Of a DNA stretch of 21,291 nt, positions 1 through 10,211 are shown piece after piece. The notes under the pieces are model-generated. The model made no database searches and was not told the origin of the DNA. It worked only from the letters and a program-made list of their open reading frames with translations. Location: positions 1-21,291 of the forward strand of contig VKHC01000046.1 in the NCBI GenBank assembly GCA_015143735.1, read 5' to 3'. The translations under genes and the position numbers were made by a program. The number at the start of each line of letters is the position of its first letter. Within the stretch, counting starts at the first letter, position 1. The DNA comes from Synura sp. LO234KE (lineage: Eukaryota > Sar > Synurophyceae > Synurales > Mallomonadaceae).

Positions 1-900
1 TTGAATTCGGGGCGAGCATTCTATTTTGATTTCCAGACCTTAACAGGGGTGAATTATTCTGTAATTTAATTAGAAAATCCGAAAAAAGAAAAGGAATGAT
101 ATATAAGAACGGCGCGCCAAGTCTCAAAACTACTGCTCCCCATCCATGTAAGAGATCATCAAATAATTCTGCAACTAAATACCCACTTCACTACTTTTAG
201 CTGCATCGGTGCACACCAATCAATCTTTTCTTAGAATTTTTCACACCAAAAATATGTACTTACTCGTCCAGATTAACCTACCTAGTGCATTAACTAGAGC
301 ATCTTTAGAAAGCATGTGTAGATAACATCACCCTCACCGTTAAGATTTTGCAAGAGAACCCAGGTTCATGATCGCGTTACAAGTTTAAGGACAGGAAACA
401 AACATAATAATCATCCATCGTATTCATATTTTGTTTCTTTACTCCTGGTGAGAATATATGCATTAAGAAAACATCTTCCCTTAGCCATTTTTGTTTTATA
501 CTCGAAATTTTTGACGTTCGTCACCATTCAATTGCCCACAGTCCTGATCCACGTCCGCGATTTACGGTTAAACCAAGCTGATTTTATTGGCAAATATTTT
601 GTAGTTAGGTTAGGGGAAAGGGGAAGAAGAAATCTAACCACCTCCCACGAAACATGTGGCGAATAATCCCGTGGCACCGAGAGTGATTTGACCCGAGGGG
701 CTACATCGGAGCCAGAACCTAGTCGACCACAATTTGGCCCGCGGGGGGCGCCGTGGTCAAATTCCTGCACTCTAGAGGCATGGCTCCAATCTGCTGGGGT
801 CAAGAACGACATCAAGAGGTTCTAAAACGGAAAAAACTTAGAACTTTGACAAAAGAATGCCGTCAAGCTGGGGCAACCTCCCCTTCCCTCCCAGACCGCC
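1..900. other. Non-coding flank, no supportable gene
   Basis: AT-rich to about 600, then rising GC towards the RNase H relic. Short open frames (448-666 plus; 528-815 minus) overlap one another on opposite strands and show no recognisable motif. The stretch 640-900 may be the 5' continuation of the retroelement carrying the RNase H relic, but I see no reverse transcriptase motif. Confidence 0.5.
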
Positions 901-1328
901 ACTCTGTTCACCGACGGATCCGCCACAAAGGCATCAGGTACGGCCGGCAGGGGAGTTCATGTGTGTACACACCCCAATGCGATGGTCGACTCCCGGGGAT
1001 CGGTAATGACAGATCCGGAGGAGGATCACTGGCTTGGCGCCTCGCGTTCCACCAACAATACGGGTGAACTCAGTTCTATATACCACGCTCCTCAGTGGAT
1101 CCTTGCCTCAAGGTCGCCAGGCAGCACAGATCGTCAGAACTTTAATCTCATTATGTTTTGTGGATAGCTTGGTCAGAGGTCGCTGCAACAAGGAAATTAT
1201 CCGCCGGATACGGCGTGGTCTTCCCAAGCGTACGGACATAATTTCCCTTGGGTGAAGCAAGGTCCACCTCAACAACTCCTGAAGCCCTCGGAAATGTAGG
1301 AGCTGACCGCCTCGCTGCCAGAGGGTGC
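901..1328 (+). pseudogene. Decayed RNase H domain of a retrotransposon (plus strand)
   Basis: RNase HI-type motifs appear in order but in shifting frames: LFTDGSA (904-924), GASRSTNNTGELSS with QWILA (about 1039-1107), FVDS (1157-1168) after a +1 shift and a stop, a VK segment (AYGHNFPWVK, about 1228-1257) in another frame, and GNVGADRLAARG (1290-1325). These correspond to the first Asp, the catalytic Glu helix, the second Asp, and the C-terminal G..AD.LA motif of the family. At least two frameshifts and an in-frame TAG make it non-functional. It probably belonged to a LINE-like or other RNase H-bearing retrotransposon; no reverse transcriptase is recognisable beside it. Confidence 0.72.
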
Positions 1329-1919
1329 TCCAGCTCCTACTCTCCATTTTCCTATCCCAGTCGCGTTCCGCCATCCGGAAGGGGGGCTTCGACTCTCTCC
1401 CTCTTGGAGGGGCCTCGTACACCGTCCTCGCGGATGCCCCTCTAGGTCCTTTCGAGATTCTCGTACCCCGGAATATATATGGCCCATATGTCGGTAGAAT
1501 TACGTTCGGTGCTTTAGATAATAGAAGGTTTCTATCGCACCCCTCTTCCGGTTGGATCCGGGGGTATAGGGGGGACTAAAGGTCTACTCCGACTGCATTC
1601 ACTCGGATATCTCCCCTCGGTTTCGGGACTTGCAGTTAGTTCAAGAGGAGTAGCTAGTTTAGGCAATGATGGGGTGCCCTGTATTCGGTCTGGTTTATAT
1701 ATCGGCAATTAACACTGTCGTAACTCACTATTTGATTTTTTCCGAATCGCCTGGGAGGGAGGAGGGGACGCAAAATGGTCGGGTAAGGAAACTCAGCACT
1801 GGAGCATTTACAAAATGCCGGCATACTATCACGACTGCCTATATTATAGAACGGCGGCTTTTCAAGGATGACGGGGCACAAGTAAGTGCGCTAATGAAAG
1901 CGATTGTAGCAAGTACTCT
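1329..1919. other. Spacer between the two convergent RNase H relics
   Basis: About 590 bases lying 3' of both RNase H relics. It presumably holds the 3' ends of two retroelements, but no poly(A) tract, LTR or target-site duplication is visible. Short overlapping open frames show no motifs. Confidence 0.4.
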
Positions 1920-2375
1920 CCGGGCAAAAAGTGCGAGGGCTTCCACCATTCGATAGCCAATCGCGACTAGAGTATCCCTCTTTGTGTGTGCTTTAGTCCG
2001 TACCAGCGAAAGAGAGGTGCAGGAGCGTGCATGGTCGACCAACCGCCGAGCCTGCATGATGAGAGCCCAGTTGGCAGCTATAGATTTCTTAGGATTGAGA
2101 ATGTCCTTCTAAGCGATGTCACAGTCCGTGTAAATGTTACAATGCCTTGAAAGCAAAGAAAGCTAGCGCAGAATCCACGTGAGGGCAACGATGAATGTCG
2201 TCTATTCTCCTGCATTATTGGTATATTGGGAGGCGACAACATAATTAGAGGAAAGTGGATCCAGACATACAGGACACCAGTCGTCATGCGAAGCTACCCC
2301 CTCCGGGTCGAGAACGTGAAGCTCCCAGCCAGCGGCAAAGGAAGGGCTCATCGTTGCATAACCGTCGTTGAGGAC
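1920..2375 (-). pseudogene. Second decayed RNase H domain, opposite orientation
   Basis: On the minus strand, motifs come in family order: NDGYATM (near 2366, corresponding to TDGSA), AGWELHVLDPEG, then VASQYTNNAGE followed directly by a TAG stop (about 2215) and TTFIVALTWIL, IYTDCDIA (about 2132-2110), and finally VRTKAHTKRD..IGYRMVEALA (about 1990-1925), the HS..GN..AD.LA equivalent. In-frame stops and a frameshift after YTDCDIA show decay. The TNN.GE core is shared with the plus-strand relic at 901-1328 but the rest has diverged, so these are two insertions of related elements lying tail to tail. Confidence 0.68.
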
Positions 2376-3910
2376 CCAGTAGGTTGGTTCGAGGAGAGGG
2401 ATTCTTGGAACCGCATATATCTCCGACAAGGACGCTTCCTTAGACTTGAAAGCACCACATATTCAGGCCGAGAGAAACCCATCCGCCAAGGTCAAATGCA
2501 CCCACGACCCGAGCGATCCGAACCAAATAGCATCTTGACTTATCTTCGGGGCGACGGGGACGCTGAATGTAAAGGAGACGCTCAGAGGCCGAAGTCGAGA
2601 CAGCTGCCAAGTATTTAGCCTCACGCTAAGTGCCCAAAAGTGGTGTCATTCTACTAGTGGGGAGGCGAGAAAAGTCATAAAGAACCTTCCTTTTATTCTC
2701 TTGCTATATCTTTTGAAAAATGCTCACCCTCAAAGCTTCTAACTGATGGGCTCTCCAGTTGCCAAGACCAACGCGATGGATCTGATTGTTATGCACCAGT
2801 TGAATACGCTTTGAAGAGTGGGGAATAGTCTATACATGTGATCATGAGACTCATACTCTTGACGGATGTTCGAAGAACATAGTTTCCGCGTACTTAATTA
2901 ATTGCGTTCGGACAGAAGTTGTGCGGTAATGTTGAACCCTCTTGTTGTGGCCGACAAACCAATGCCATTCAAATAGATGAATATGGCTTTCATATAGTGA
3001 GCTCGAGTGGATTTTGGAAGTTGCTTAAACCTCAACAAGATTGATGACATGAACTGAAGCGTAACATTCGTTCATTCGAGGCAAAGAAGAGGAGGTTATT
3101 TCAGCGCTCCAGAACCAGACCACACAACCAAAAAAAACTACCGGGAGAAGGGCGGAGAGTAGATTCACTTGCAAAGTATGCGACGGATTTATTGTAGTAT
3201 ACTAGGAAGGACGTTATGTCTGCCCTGTTTGTCTGTTGTGTCGGTCGTTTCCTTCGTAATTCGACGTATATTAAATTAGGCATGTGAGACTAGAACATCC
3301 GGGGTGAGATTCTGCTGAACCATGAGGTGAAGTGCATCAGAGGCAGAAGTGACATATGATGACGAACATTTATAATCGACTGAACCGAAGACCCCTTCAT
3401 AGAAATTAAATAGAGACTGAACTCCCATAATAAACGATGATTACCAGTGAGTGGGAAAGCACGCTCGTAGTGCTCATGTTGAAATGGGGGGACGCAGCAA
3501 CATAAAGCGATGAAGACAAGTGAATGTAATACTGATGGAATGGATCCTCGAGCAGGGAACAGCAGCCTGGGAGGCATAAATCAAACCCGAGCTTGAGAGT
3601 AAAGATGCTGGGTGTGAGGAACTAAGTAAAAAAAGTCGGGGACACTAAGTTCAAAGCTGGCTCAAAGGCAGGGGTTGACAAGCAGGAAGGAGGGATTGCC
3701 GAAGTAGCACTAGAGACTAACTAATCAGTAACACAATAGACAACATTACTCAGAGGACAAGCATGAACAGGACATAGTGGCCACGGGAAAATTGACCTCT
3801 AGACCAGCTGAAAATACTCTGGGAAGGCTTGCCACTTCCAAGAGCTGCTATTCGAATTTTATTGAGCCTGATCAAGGATTATTTGACGGTGTCGCAACTT
3901 GAGATAGGAC
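2376..3910. other. Non-coding, unclassified
   Basis: The first 250 bases are the likely 5' side of the minus-strand RNase H relic. After 2640 there is only sequence broken by stops in all frames, with open frames of 60-95 codons (3101-3283 and 3290-3577, minus) at background length. No recognisable domain, tRNA or repeat. Confidence 0.4.
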
Positions 3911-3932
3911 CCCCAAAAAACACATTTTGGGG
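3911..3932. other. Perfect 8-bp hairpin
   Basis: Inverted repeat ccccaaaa / ttttgggg separated by six bases (aacaca). It could form a stable stem-loop in DNA or RNA. No neighbouring gene to which it could be assigned as a regulatory element. Confidence 0.5.
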
Positions 3933-4202
3933 TCGTATTTTGTACACTGCAACGGCAAAAATTTTAAAAGTGGTGATCAACGGTGTTTACGTGATGAATA
4001 TTATGAAATTATTTAGTAAAAACGGACCATCGATAGTCGAGATCCTAAAGTCGGAGTATCCAGAGTACGCTTTTCCGGCTATCGAGCCTAAGTCTTAAGC
4101 CTTACCTCGTCTTGAAGCCGATTTCTGCCGAATCAGAAATATATATAGTTTGATTAATAATAAAATGTAAACTTGAAAAGATCGGGGGTACAAAGTTTAC
4201 AG

Positions 4203-4431
4203 GTCTTTTTGAGAGCAAGAACTTGATTTTCAGGTCATAACCACCGCTATATTCCGAATGAGCACAATATATATATATATATCCCAATTTACCGCTAGCT
4301 ACTCTCTATCACACAAACTACTGTGTGCGTCATATGAATAAATATTAGTGAAGTTCTGGGAAGTGTACACGTCTTTTTGCCATCAAAAACTTGGTTTTTG
4401 GGTCATAATTTCTGCTATATTTTGAATGAGC
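4203..4431 (+). repeat. Diverged direct repeat, two 61-bp copies (4203-4263, 4371-4431)
   Basis: The copies begin gtctttttg and end gaatgagc, spaced 168 bases start to start, with about 13 mismatches in 61 by hand alignment (about 79% identity). On the minus strand both copies read as similar peptides, AHSEYSGGYDLKIKFLLSKR and AHSKYSRNYDPKTKFLMAKR. Most differences are C-to-T or G-to-A changes on the plus strand. Between them lies an AT microsatellite. Not recognised as any known element. Confidence 0.65.
4267..4282. repeat. AT dinucleotide microsatellite, 8 units
   Basis: A perfect run of alternating A and T directly after the first copy of the 61-bp repeat. Simple sequence, no coding value. 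Confidence 0.9.
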
Positions 4432-6379
4432 CTTGTGGAATATGCTCGGCGTAGCTAGGGTTCTTAACGCGTCACTAGTTCACTTCGGCCTCAATCTAAT
4501 CTCCCTCTTATCACCAATTACTAACTTGTCTCTAAGACAACTTTTGAGTTTGGTAACTATGACAAAGTTCAGTACACTAGGTACAGGTAAAAGTAACTAA
4601 TTGCAGCAATTAGTTGCTGAACAGACGATAAAGGGGCTTAGTGTCTAAAGATCGATTTCAATAAAAAATAAGTAAATTAATTACATGAGAAAACTAAGCG
4701 TTAGGTTTCAATATTCGCGCGATTTCAAAGCGTCAAGTTCAAAATAGTGACAGGATATCTGGTGAAGCAGTGTACGAAATCAGATAAAATAATGCATTTC
4801 TGATCAATCAAAAACAGTATATTTACACTACACTACAGATATTACAAGATATTGCAACCTACTTTTCTGCCACCAAATTTTAGAATGTAAAATTAAGCAG
4901 AAACAACAATATCCGAACGCAAGCAATACAAAGGAATAAGGGATTTTCATGAATGTATAAAATTTGAATGGACTATGAAAGTATATATTTCTTCTTATCT
5001 CCACTTGTGTACAACGGTGGAAGTTTTGAACCAAAAAACTCCCCAAAACTCGGGTCTTGACGAAAAGAATTCACCAAATCAGGCATTTTTTTCAAAAATC
5101 TTATTTCTCTTTGCTCTACTTCGACCTCCGCTTGCTTGTTGATTTATTTTTGCACATGTTTGGTTGATGTCACTTACTTCAGGCTAACTAATGGCAAAAT
5201 ATTCGGCTCCAACCTTATCCTGCTCCAGCTGAAAAACCTCTCAGAAAAGCTAGGTTGCAAATGTTTCCATTGCCTTGATAATCAATTTCCGCTCGAAATA
5301 AATCTGCCCACCAGCATACTAATATCACTTCGCCTGCCAGGCCCTCCAAGATGCACCGAGAAGCAACAGCAGAAGACTCCCGACACACAAGGTGACCCCG
5401 TAAACACCTCACACGTGTTCTATAACAGCTTGTTAACGTTCAGGAAACGTTAGGATCATGACAGGACGCTTACAAACGCTCCTGAAGTGATCCGCTCGAA
5501 CCAGCCCATGCAGTACTCTTCTTCCATGTAAGTATCAACTTACTGCGTCCTGAGCATGAACATACCAATACATCTTCCGCCTCTAAATACCCTTGTGAGC
5601 TCCCCGAATGTCCCACTGTACTTTCTCTGTTATATGTTCCTGGTACTTAGCTTATCCTCATATGCACGCACGTCTTGATCACGTCAATCACGCTTCATTT
5701 ACATGTGCTCCGCCAAACCGTTCCGTACACATGTCACCTCATATATATATATATATATATATTCATACATGTTAAAAACATCACACTTGGCATGCCATAT
5801 GCATCACCTCACTCCACTCTTGCACTTGTCATTAAATTGATGTCATTTAAATTGTCGTATAAGGTTTCCTTATACCCTAATTTACTGGTAGAATAGTAGT
5901 AGCGTAGACGTAGATTAGAAGTTTGCCAGTGTAGCGTACAAAACTAATCACCGATTACGGGTAGCTGCTTCTCACGGTGGAGATACACGGTCCGCTGAGC
6001 AGCCAAGCGACACACAGAGTGGAATAGAAAGGTAGACATAGCGTAGTAAAGGCAGATTGCAGTGCCACATCATAGCCGTAAGTATTACGTGCTGCTGGCG
6101 ATTCTGCAACAGTGCAGAGATCAATAATATGTCTGTAGCAATTAGCTCATGAATGGAACCGAATTCAAACATGTAATAAGAACCCCATAGAACTGACAGC
6201 ACTTTATCAAATAGCAGCGAGCGCAGTTGGATTAAAAGATGTCGACGGCGCGTCACCTAAGCCGCACACTTGCATTGACATAGAAAGAAACATGTGCATA
6301 AGGAATTTCGAGTGTATCAAACACTCATAACCCCAACACCGCAAGTAAAGACAGATGATATCGGGTATCTCAATATTGG
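4432..6379. other. AT-rich non-coding stretch
   Basis: Low GC to about 5100, moderately higher afterwards. Open frames up to 105 codons (5136-5453 plus; 5972-6256 minus) lack recognisable motifs and are opposed on the other strand. The part after about 5970 lies where the 3' end of the gypsy relic would be. Contains the 11-unit AT microsatellite. Confidence 0.4.
5741..5762. repeat. AT dinucleotide microsatellite, 11 units
   Basis: A perfect run of alternating A and T in AT-rich non-coding sequence. It generates a spurious Tyr/Ile-rich open frame on the plus strand, which I discount. Confidence 0.9.
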
Positions 6380-6500
6380 CAATCTCGGTCGTGGCAGTAG
6401 CGTATTCTTGCAAATAACGAACAGGTCCACATCGAGAATACCAGTCCTGTAAGCCCCTCTTGCGTACCCACGAGAACATAGCTTCAGACACGTCACGCGC
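6380..6500 (-). pseudogene. Possible C-terminal tail of the gypsy integrase
   Basis: Downstream of the integrase core, the minus strand has FSWVRKRGLQDWYSRCGPVR. The pattern (VR....., basic and aromatic residues, then GP.R) resembles the GPY/F module that follows integrase cores in Ty3/gypsy elements. The match is short and no chromodomain is recognisable beyond it, so confidence is low. Confidence 0.25.
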
Positions 6501-6649
6501 TGCACCCGTATATTACTCATAGCGAGGTACCGACACTCAACTCGTACTTCTTTTGTTGCTAAAATCTTCAAACGAACCGGTGTAGGCCGAGGTCAACTTG
6601 GTCGGTCTCAGTACCGCCGTGTCCCGTTTGTAGAGCACATAATCCCCAC

Positions 6650-7233
6650 TAGCTGATTACAATTCTAAATCTTCTCCAGTATATCCTGCGTTTGCTCCCT
6701 GACCAGCTCATTAGCGAGTATGTATCGAAGGTCTTCATCTCCTCGTTCCCTTGCGCTTGTGATACTTGAAGGATCCAATGAGTGCGGGAGGCGAAAGTAA
6801 GGTCAATCAGCGGTTCCAACCATCGCGTTGTCAATTATTAATTGCAAATAGTACTTAGACGAGGATCGTAGGATCCGACCACTTCTTGGCACTCAGAGCT
6901 CGCAGATCGTGCGCAGATGCCAAAAGAAACGCTTATTTGTCCCTCCGGCACCATTTGACTCATGGAGATCCACTAGCGAGTTGACTCTCGTCGGATCCCC
7001 GTCCACTAAGATAGCAGTTGCACTACCTTGGCCACGAAGTCTAAGCCTGGATCGGACCATAGCTCGTCGTACATACCGAAGGCACAGAATCATGCAAAGA
7101 AAATGGACGCTACCGTGAGGGTCGTGTACTCCTTAGCAGGAGTCTTCCAAACGTATTTGGTGTCGAAAACGATCACAATAATCAGGCAGGTGTTACCTGC
7201 CTCGTCCACCGGGGTCACGGTGAGTTGATCCAT
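6650..7233 (-). pseudogene. Ty3/gypsy-type integrase core relic
   Basis: Minus strand from 7233: MDQLTVTPVDEAGNTCLI (first catalytic Asp region), VIVFDTKYVWKTPAKEYTTL, then after a TGA, FGMYDELWSDPGLDFVAKVV (second Asp in WSDPG), two more stops, and after a frameshift LVDLHESNGAGGTNK and HLRTICEL. A weaker continuation reads TFASRTHWILQVSQAQGN to 6660. This order (D, SDPG, ESNG..) is that of retroviral-type integrase cores in Ty3/gypsy elements. The catalytic Glu expected just after NG is Gly (NGAGGTN). With at least three stops and two frameshifts it is dead. Flanking LTRs are not recognisable. Confidence 0.7.
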
Positions 7234-8100
7234 TTAGAAAGTTCTCGTCTTCTTTAAGTGACGGTAGATCGGTTTAACATATAGTTTAAGGACAGAACTC
7301 CCCTACATCGTAGAGATCTAACTTCAAGCAAAGACAGAGTGCAGGTTAGCAATCACTTTAAATGCATATAGGAAGCTGAATAATTAAAATATTAAGACAA
7401 TATCGATATTAGGTGCTACATAATAACTTACTGTTTAAGATGTGCTCAAAATTTGCGCCAGAAGGCCCCTGAAAAACTAAAACTGGAAGGGAGAAATTCA
7501 GAAATCAGGAAACAACGCAAGTTATAATTACAAAACAAGAATTGAGCCAGCACTTGAAGATCTGTACTCCACTCTTTTGATTATTTTCCGTATTTTACTA
7601 CTATTCTATTCAGGAAAGAATGCTTTGTTCTCAAAAATTTAACTTTCCGTTATTAGCATTCAAAGTTTAACGTTAATTCACTTTATCAGACTTCTTTTCA
7701 AAGACGTGATATTTCCTAAATTTTTAGTATTTTGCCTCCTTCAAAGTCTTAACCTTGTACAGTCTATCGCTAAAGTTCACCCCCATCCACACATCCATTT
7801 AGGTACCAACCTTTCTTCACCATACTCCATAGGTGTCTGCGCCAGCTTTAGTCCGTCGATACAAATTCTGACCATGTAAGGTGCATCACGAAAGTTGACC
7901 ATAAAGCGCCCAAGACCTTCATTATTTGAGCTCTAAAATCCTTAGTCCCAGCTACACAGCTGGTCTATCCAAAGTCCAACAAGCTACAGTCTGCCTCTAC
8001 TCTGGCTGGGGATTTCCGGAAAATCTTCACTTTATTTTTTATAGAAGTGGACAAGGGGCAAAAAACTACACAACAAGTCCAATGAGTTAGAGCCCCCATA
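7234..8100. other. Very AT-rich gap inside or beside the gypsy relic
   Basis: No open frame of note; one 60-base line (7381-7440) counts 13 G+C by hand. In an intact gypsy element the zinc-binding (HHCC) part of integrase should lie just upstream of 7233 on the minus strand; I cannot find it. The gap may be a later insertion or heavily mutated pol sequence. Confidence 0.4.
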
Positions 8101-8975
8101 TACCAACTGTGGCTAGCCCCGTTACCGAGTAGGGGAAGGGTGAGGATGCCTCTGTCCGCAGACGAGAGAAAAGGTCTCCCCCCTGGGGATGACTAGTACG
8201 CGACGACGTCCCCAACTGGATAGAAGGGGACGCGCGCACCAACCCGGGGGATGACTCTCAAAGGGGCACCGCAAAAATGGCGAATAACGACAATGTTGTG
8301 GCGCGGTGCAGAGAAAGTACCAAGAACCCCGTCAGATAATGCAGGAATGGCGTGTTCACAGTGCAGCAAGTGAGATGCATGTCGAGGAAAGGCGGGCCAT
8401 CCCACCGATTGAGACCAGGAAGGTAAAGAAGAGACGAAAAGTTCCACATTGCACATCTGACTGGCTCCGCAAGCTGGGCAAGAGACAACTACATATGAGA
8501 GAGGGGCACACGGTCTTGAAGCGGCTCCACCAGGCTGGTGCTCCGGCGATCGGCCTCTCCTCGCGCGCCCAGGGTTTTGCAGGCTGGTCCCGCTTCAGTC
8601 TGGCAAGTCTTTTACCTCGTGAGACTGGAATCGGATCACGGGGCGATTTCAGAGGCGACGTCATATTTACCAGGATATCGTGTCCCTTCGCGCTCTCCTT
8701 GCGTGTAGCCTGGCGTATCCTCCCGCTTCAGAAGCAAGCCCGCGACGGTCTTGTCCTCTAAGACACTTCGGGCTTCAGTCCACGTCATGGACCCTCCCAG
8801 AGAGGCATGTGCACACCGCTCCGGTGAAGGCAGGGACCAAACGAAGCAATGCCCCACTGAGCTTGCTGTAGGGATGATGGGGACGGAGGGTGAGAAATAG
8901 AACCCGTAGAGCGCCAGACTACCACCACATTCTCCAGAATCACGGCCCTTAAGGGGTAAATTATCGTTCCCCATA
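8101..8975. other. GC-rich island of unknown origin
   Basis: Abrupt change from AT-rich sequence: the line 8161-8220 counts 36 G+C of 60 by hand. Open frames of 76 to 151 codons exist on both strands (for example 8306-8761 plus), as expected from GC-rich sequence with few stops, and none shows a recognisable domain. The sharp composition border suggests an inserted element, but I see no terminal repeats. Confidence 0.45.
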
Positions 8976-9199
8976 TGTATCTGTCACTCCACTTGTTGCG
9001 AAAAGACTTTTTAATCCCTCCATTTGCAATATGAAGAGAAGAGCACTAGTAACCCCCGAGAGTCCCCCTGGACCTAAAGCAATTTCTTGAAGACTTGACT
9101 TCCATCGAAGAGGTCGTCTGGAATATAATCGGTAGACGTGTCTCCTTATGGCACTGAGAAGAGACGCAGGACAAAGTCGGACCTCCACGCTGATCCGCT

Positions 9200-9385
9200 C
9201 GTCTTGAATGTCACGCTGTGTCGCCTCCACTCGAAAGGGGAAGTTACAGCGCCAGGCGCCTTCAACATAAATGAATTTGTCAGGAGTATCTTGTTAGTAC
9301 TCTCATATTGTTGGGAGAAGCCTAGTGAGGCAAAGCCTTGGATCTGACGAAATCTAGGGAGTTTGTTCAGAATTTGAATGACCAC
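9200..9385 (-). pseudogene. Possible gypsy reverse transcriptase-RNase H connection relic
   Basis: The minus-strand frame reads VIQILNKLPRFRQIQGF, ASLGFSQQY, then ILLTNSF and PFEWRRHSVTFKT. The arrangement (lP.....RQIQGF..L....Y......LT...PFEW.....F..) fits the thumb/connection between RT and RNase H of Ty3/gypsy pol. Orientation and position (upstream of the integrase relic at 7233-6650 on the same strand) agree. However, the YxDD catalytic box of RT is not visible upstream, and the RNase H Asp motifs are not visible downstream, so this is a tentative call. Confidence 0.38.
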
Positions 9386-10211
9386 TGAGTCCCGTAGTGT
9401 AATCTGGAAGAGAATTTGTGACGTGAGATGCGAATGGAGACAGTATATTGCAGTACGGCTATTCCAAGGCCAATTAGATGAGAGCTCCAGACGTAGTAGT
9501 GTTCACGCTGTAAATTGCTCATTTGGCAGTCAAAAAAGCTCGGGAGAGTTGCTCCAGGAAGGATGGTGCGCAGTAAGTAGTATCGTCTTTGCTGTCACCA
9601 GCACTAGAATATTGGAGTTGAGCGAGGCCAGGATATCCCTCTAGATTATTGGAACTTGAATTCACAGCCGTGGTAGGTTCCTGGTCGTTCCAAATTGAGG
9701 ATAGTAGGACTGAGAGCTGGGATGCAGTCGCCAAGTGGAAATCCTGATGAAGAAAACGTTGGCGATGGAGATATCGCAGGAATTTTGCCATTACAATTTT
9801 GCGATAAATACAGACTTTTGGGGTTAATTCCACGTGCTCTCCCAACAACCTAAATTCTATCAAAAAATTGCCTGAGCTTAAATTCGGGTTCGGGAGCAGT
9901 TTTGTTTTTCCAGGAAATGCCAATCAATTATTTTCAATTAAGTTCACGAGACTAGGGACATTCATCGTTTTTTGTAGAACTCTTGGAGGGACGCGCTGAT
10001 TTTGGCAGAAAGTTTCCTCCGCGTGCCCAAAGTCACAGAGTTGTCCTGTCCACGACGATTAATGTTCGTCAACGCTGGAATCGGTGGGAGACTCTCATTC
10101 GCCACCGTCGGCTTCAGAATTAATTGCATTAGACGGTGACAGAGTGTTCTGATTCGCCCCGAATAGCAAGGCTGGTATAGGACGGAGAAGTTGAGTCCTG
10201 CAGCAAAGCTG
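9386..10211. other. Unclassified region between gypsy relic and Met-free frame
   Basis: Expected location of the gypsy reverse transcriptase if the connection call at 9385-9200 is right. A 134-codon minus-strand frame (9923-9519) has no RT motif that I can recognise. An 80-codon frame following the stop at 10212 in another phase (ending near 9965, minus) contains NINRRGQDNSVTLGTRRKLS, not recognised. Confidence 0.35.

Noticed and set aside
380-7296. Shared 13-mer agtttaaggacag near 384 and 7284 as possible LTR remnants
   Set aside because: A few shared 13-mers are expected by chance in a window of this size, and the similarity does not extend on either side.
8306-8761. Plus-strand open frame of 151 codons in the GC-rich island
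   Set aside because: GC-rich sequence has few stops; overlapping open frames of similar quality exist on the other strand; no domain motif recognised.
9519-9923. Minus-strand 134-codon frame as a possible reverse transcriptase
   Set aside because: It is where RT should be if the gypsy call is right, but no YxDD, LDLxxGY or PFGL-type motif can be read; length is within background for a window of this size.
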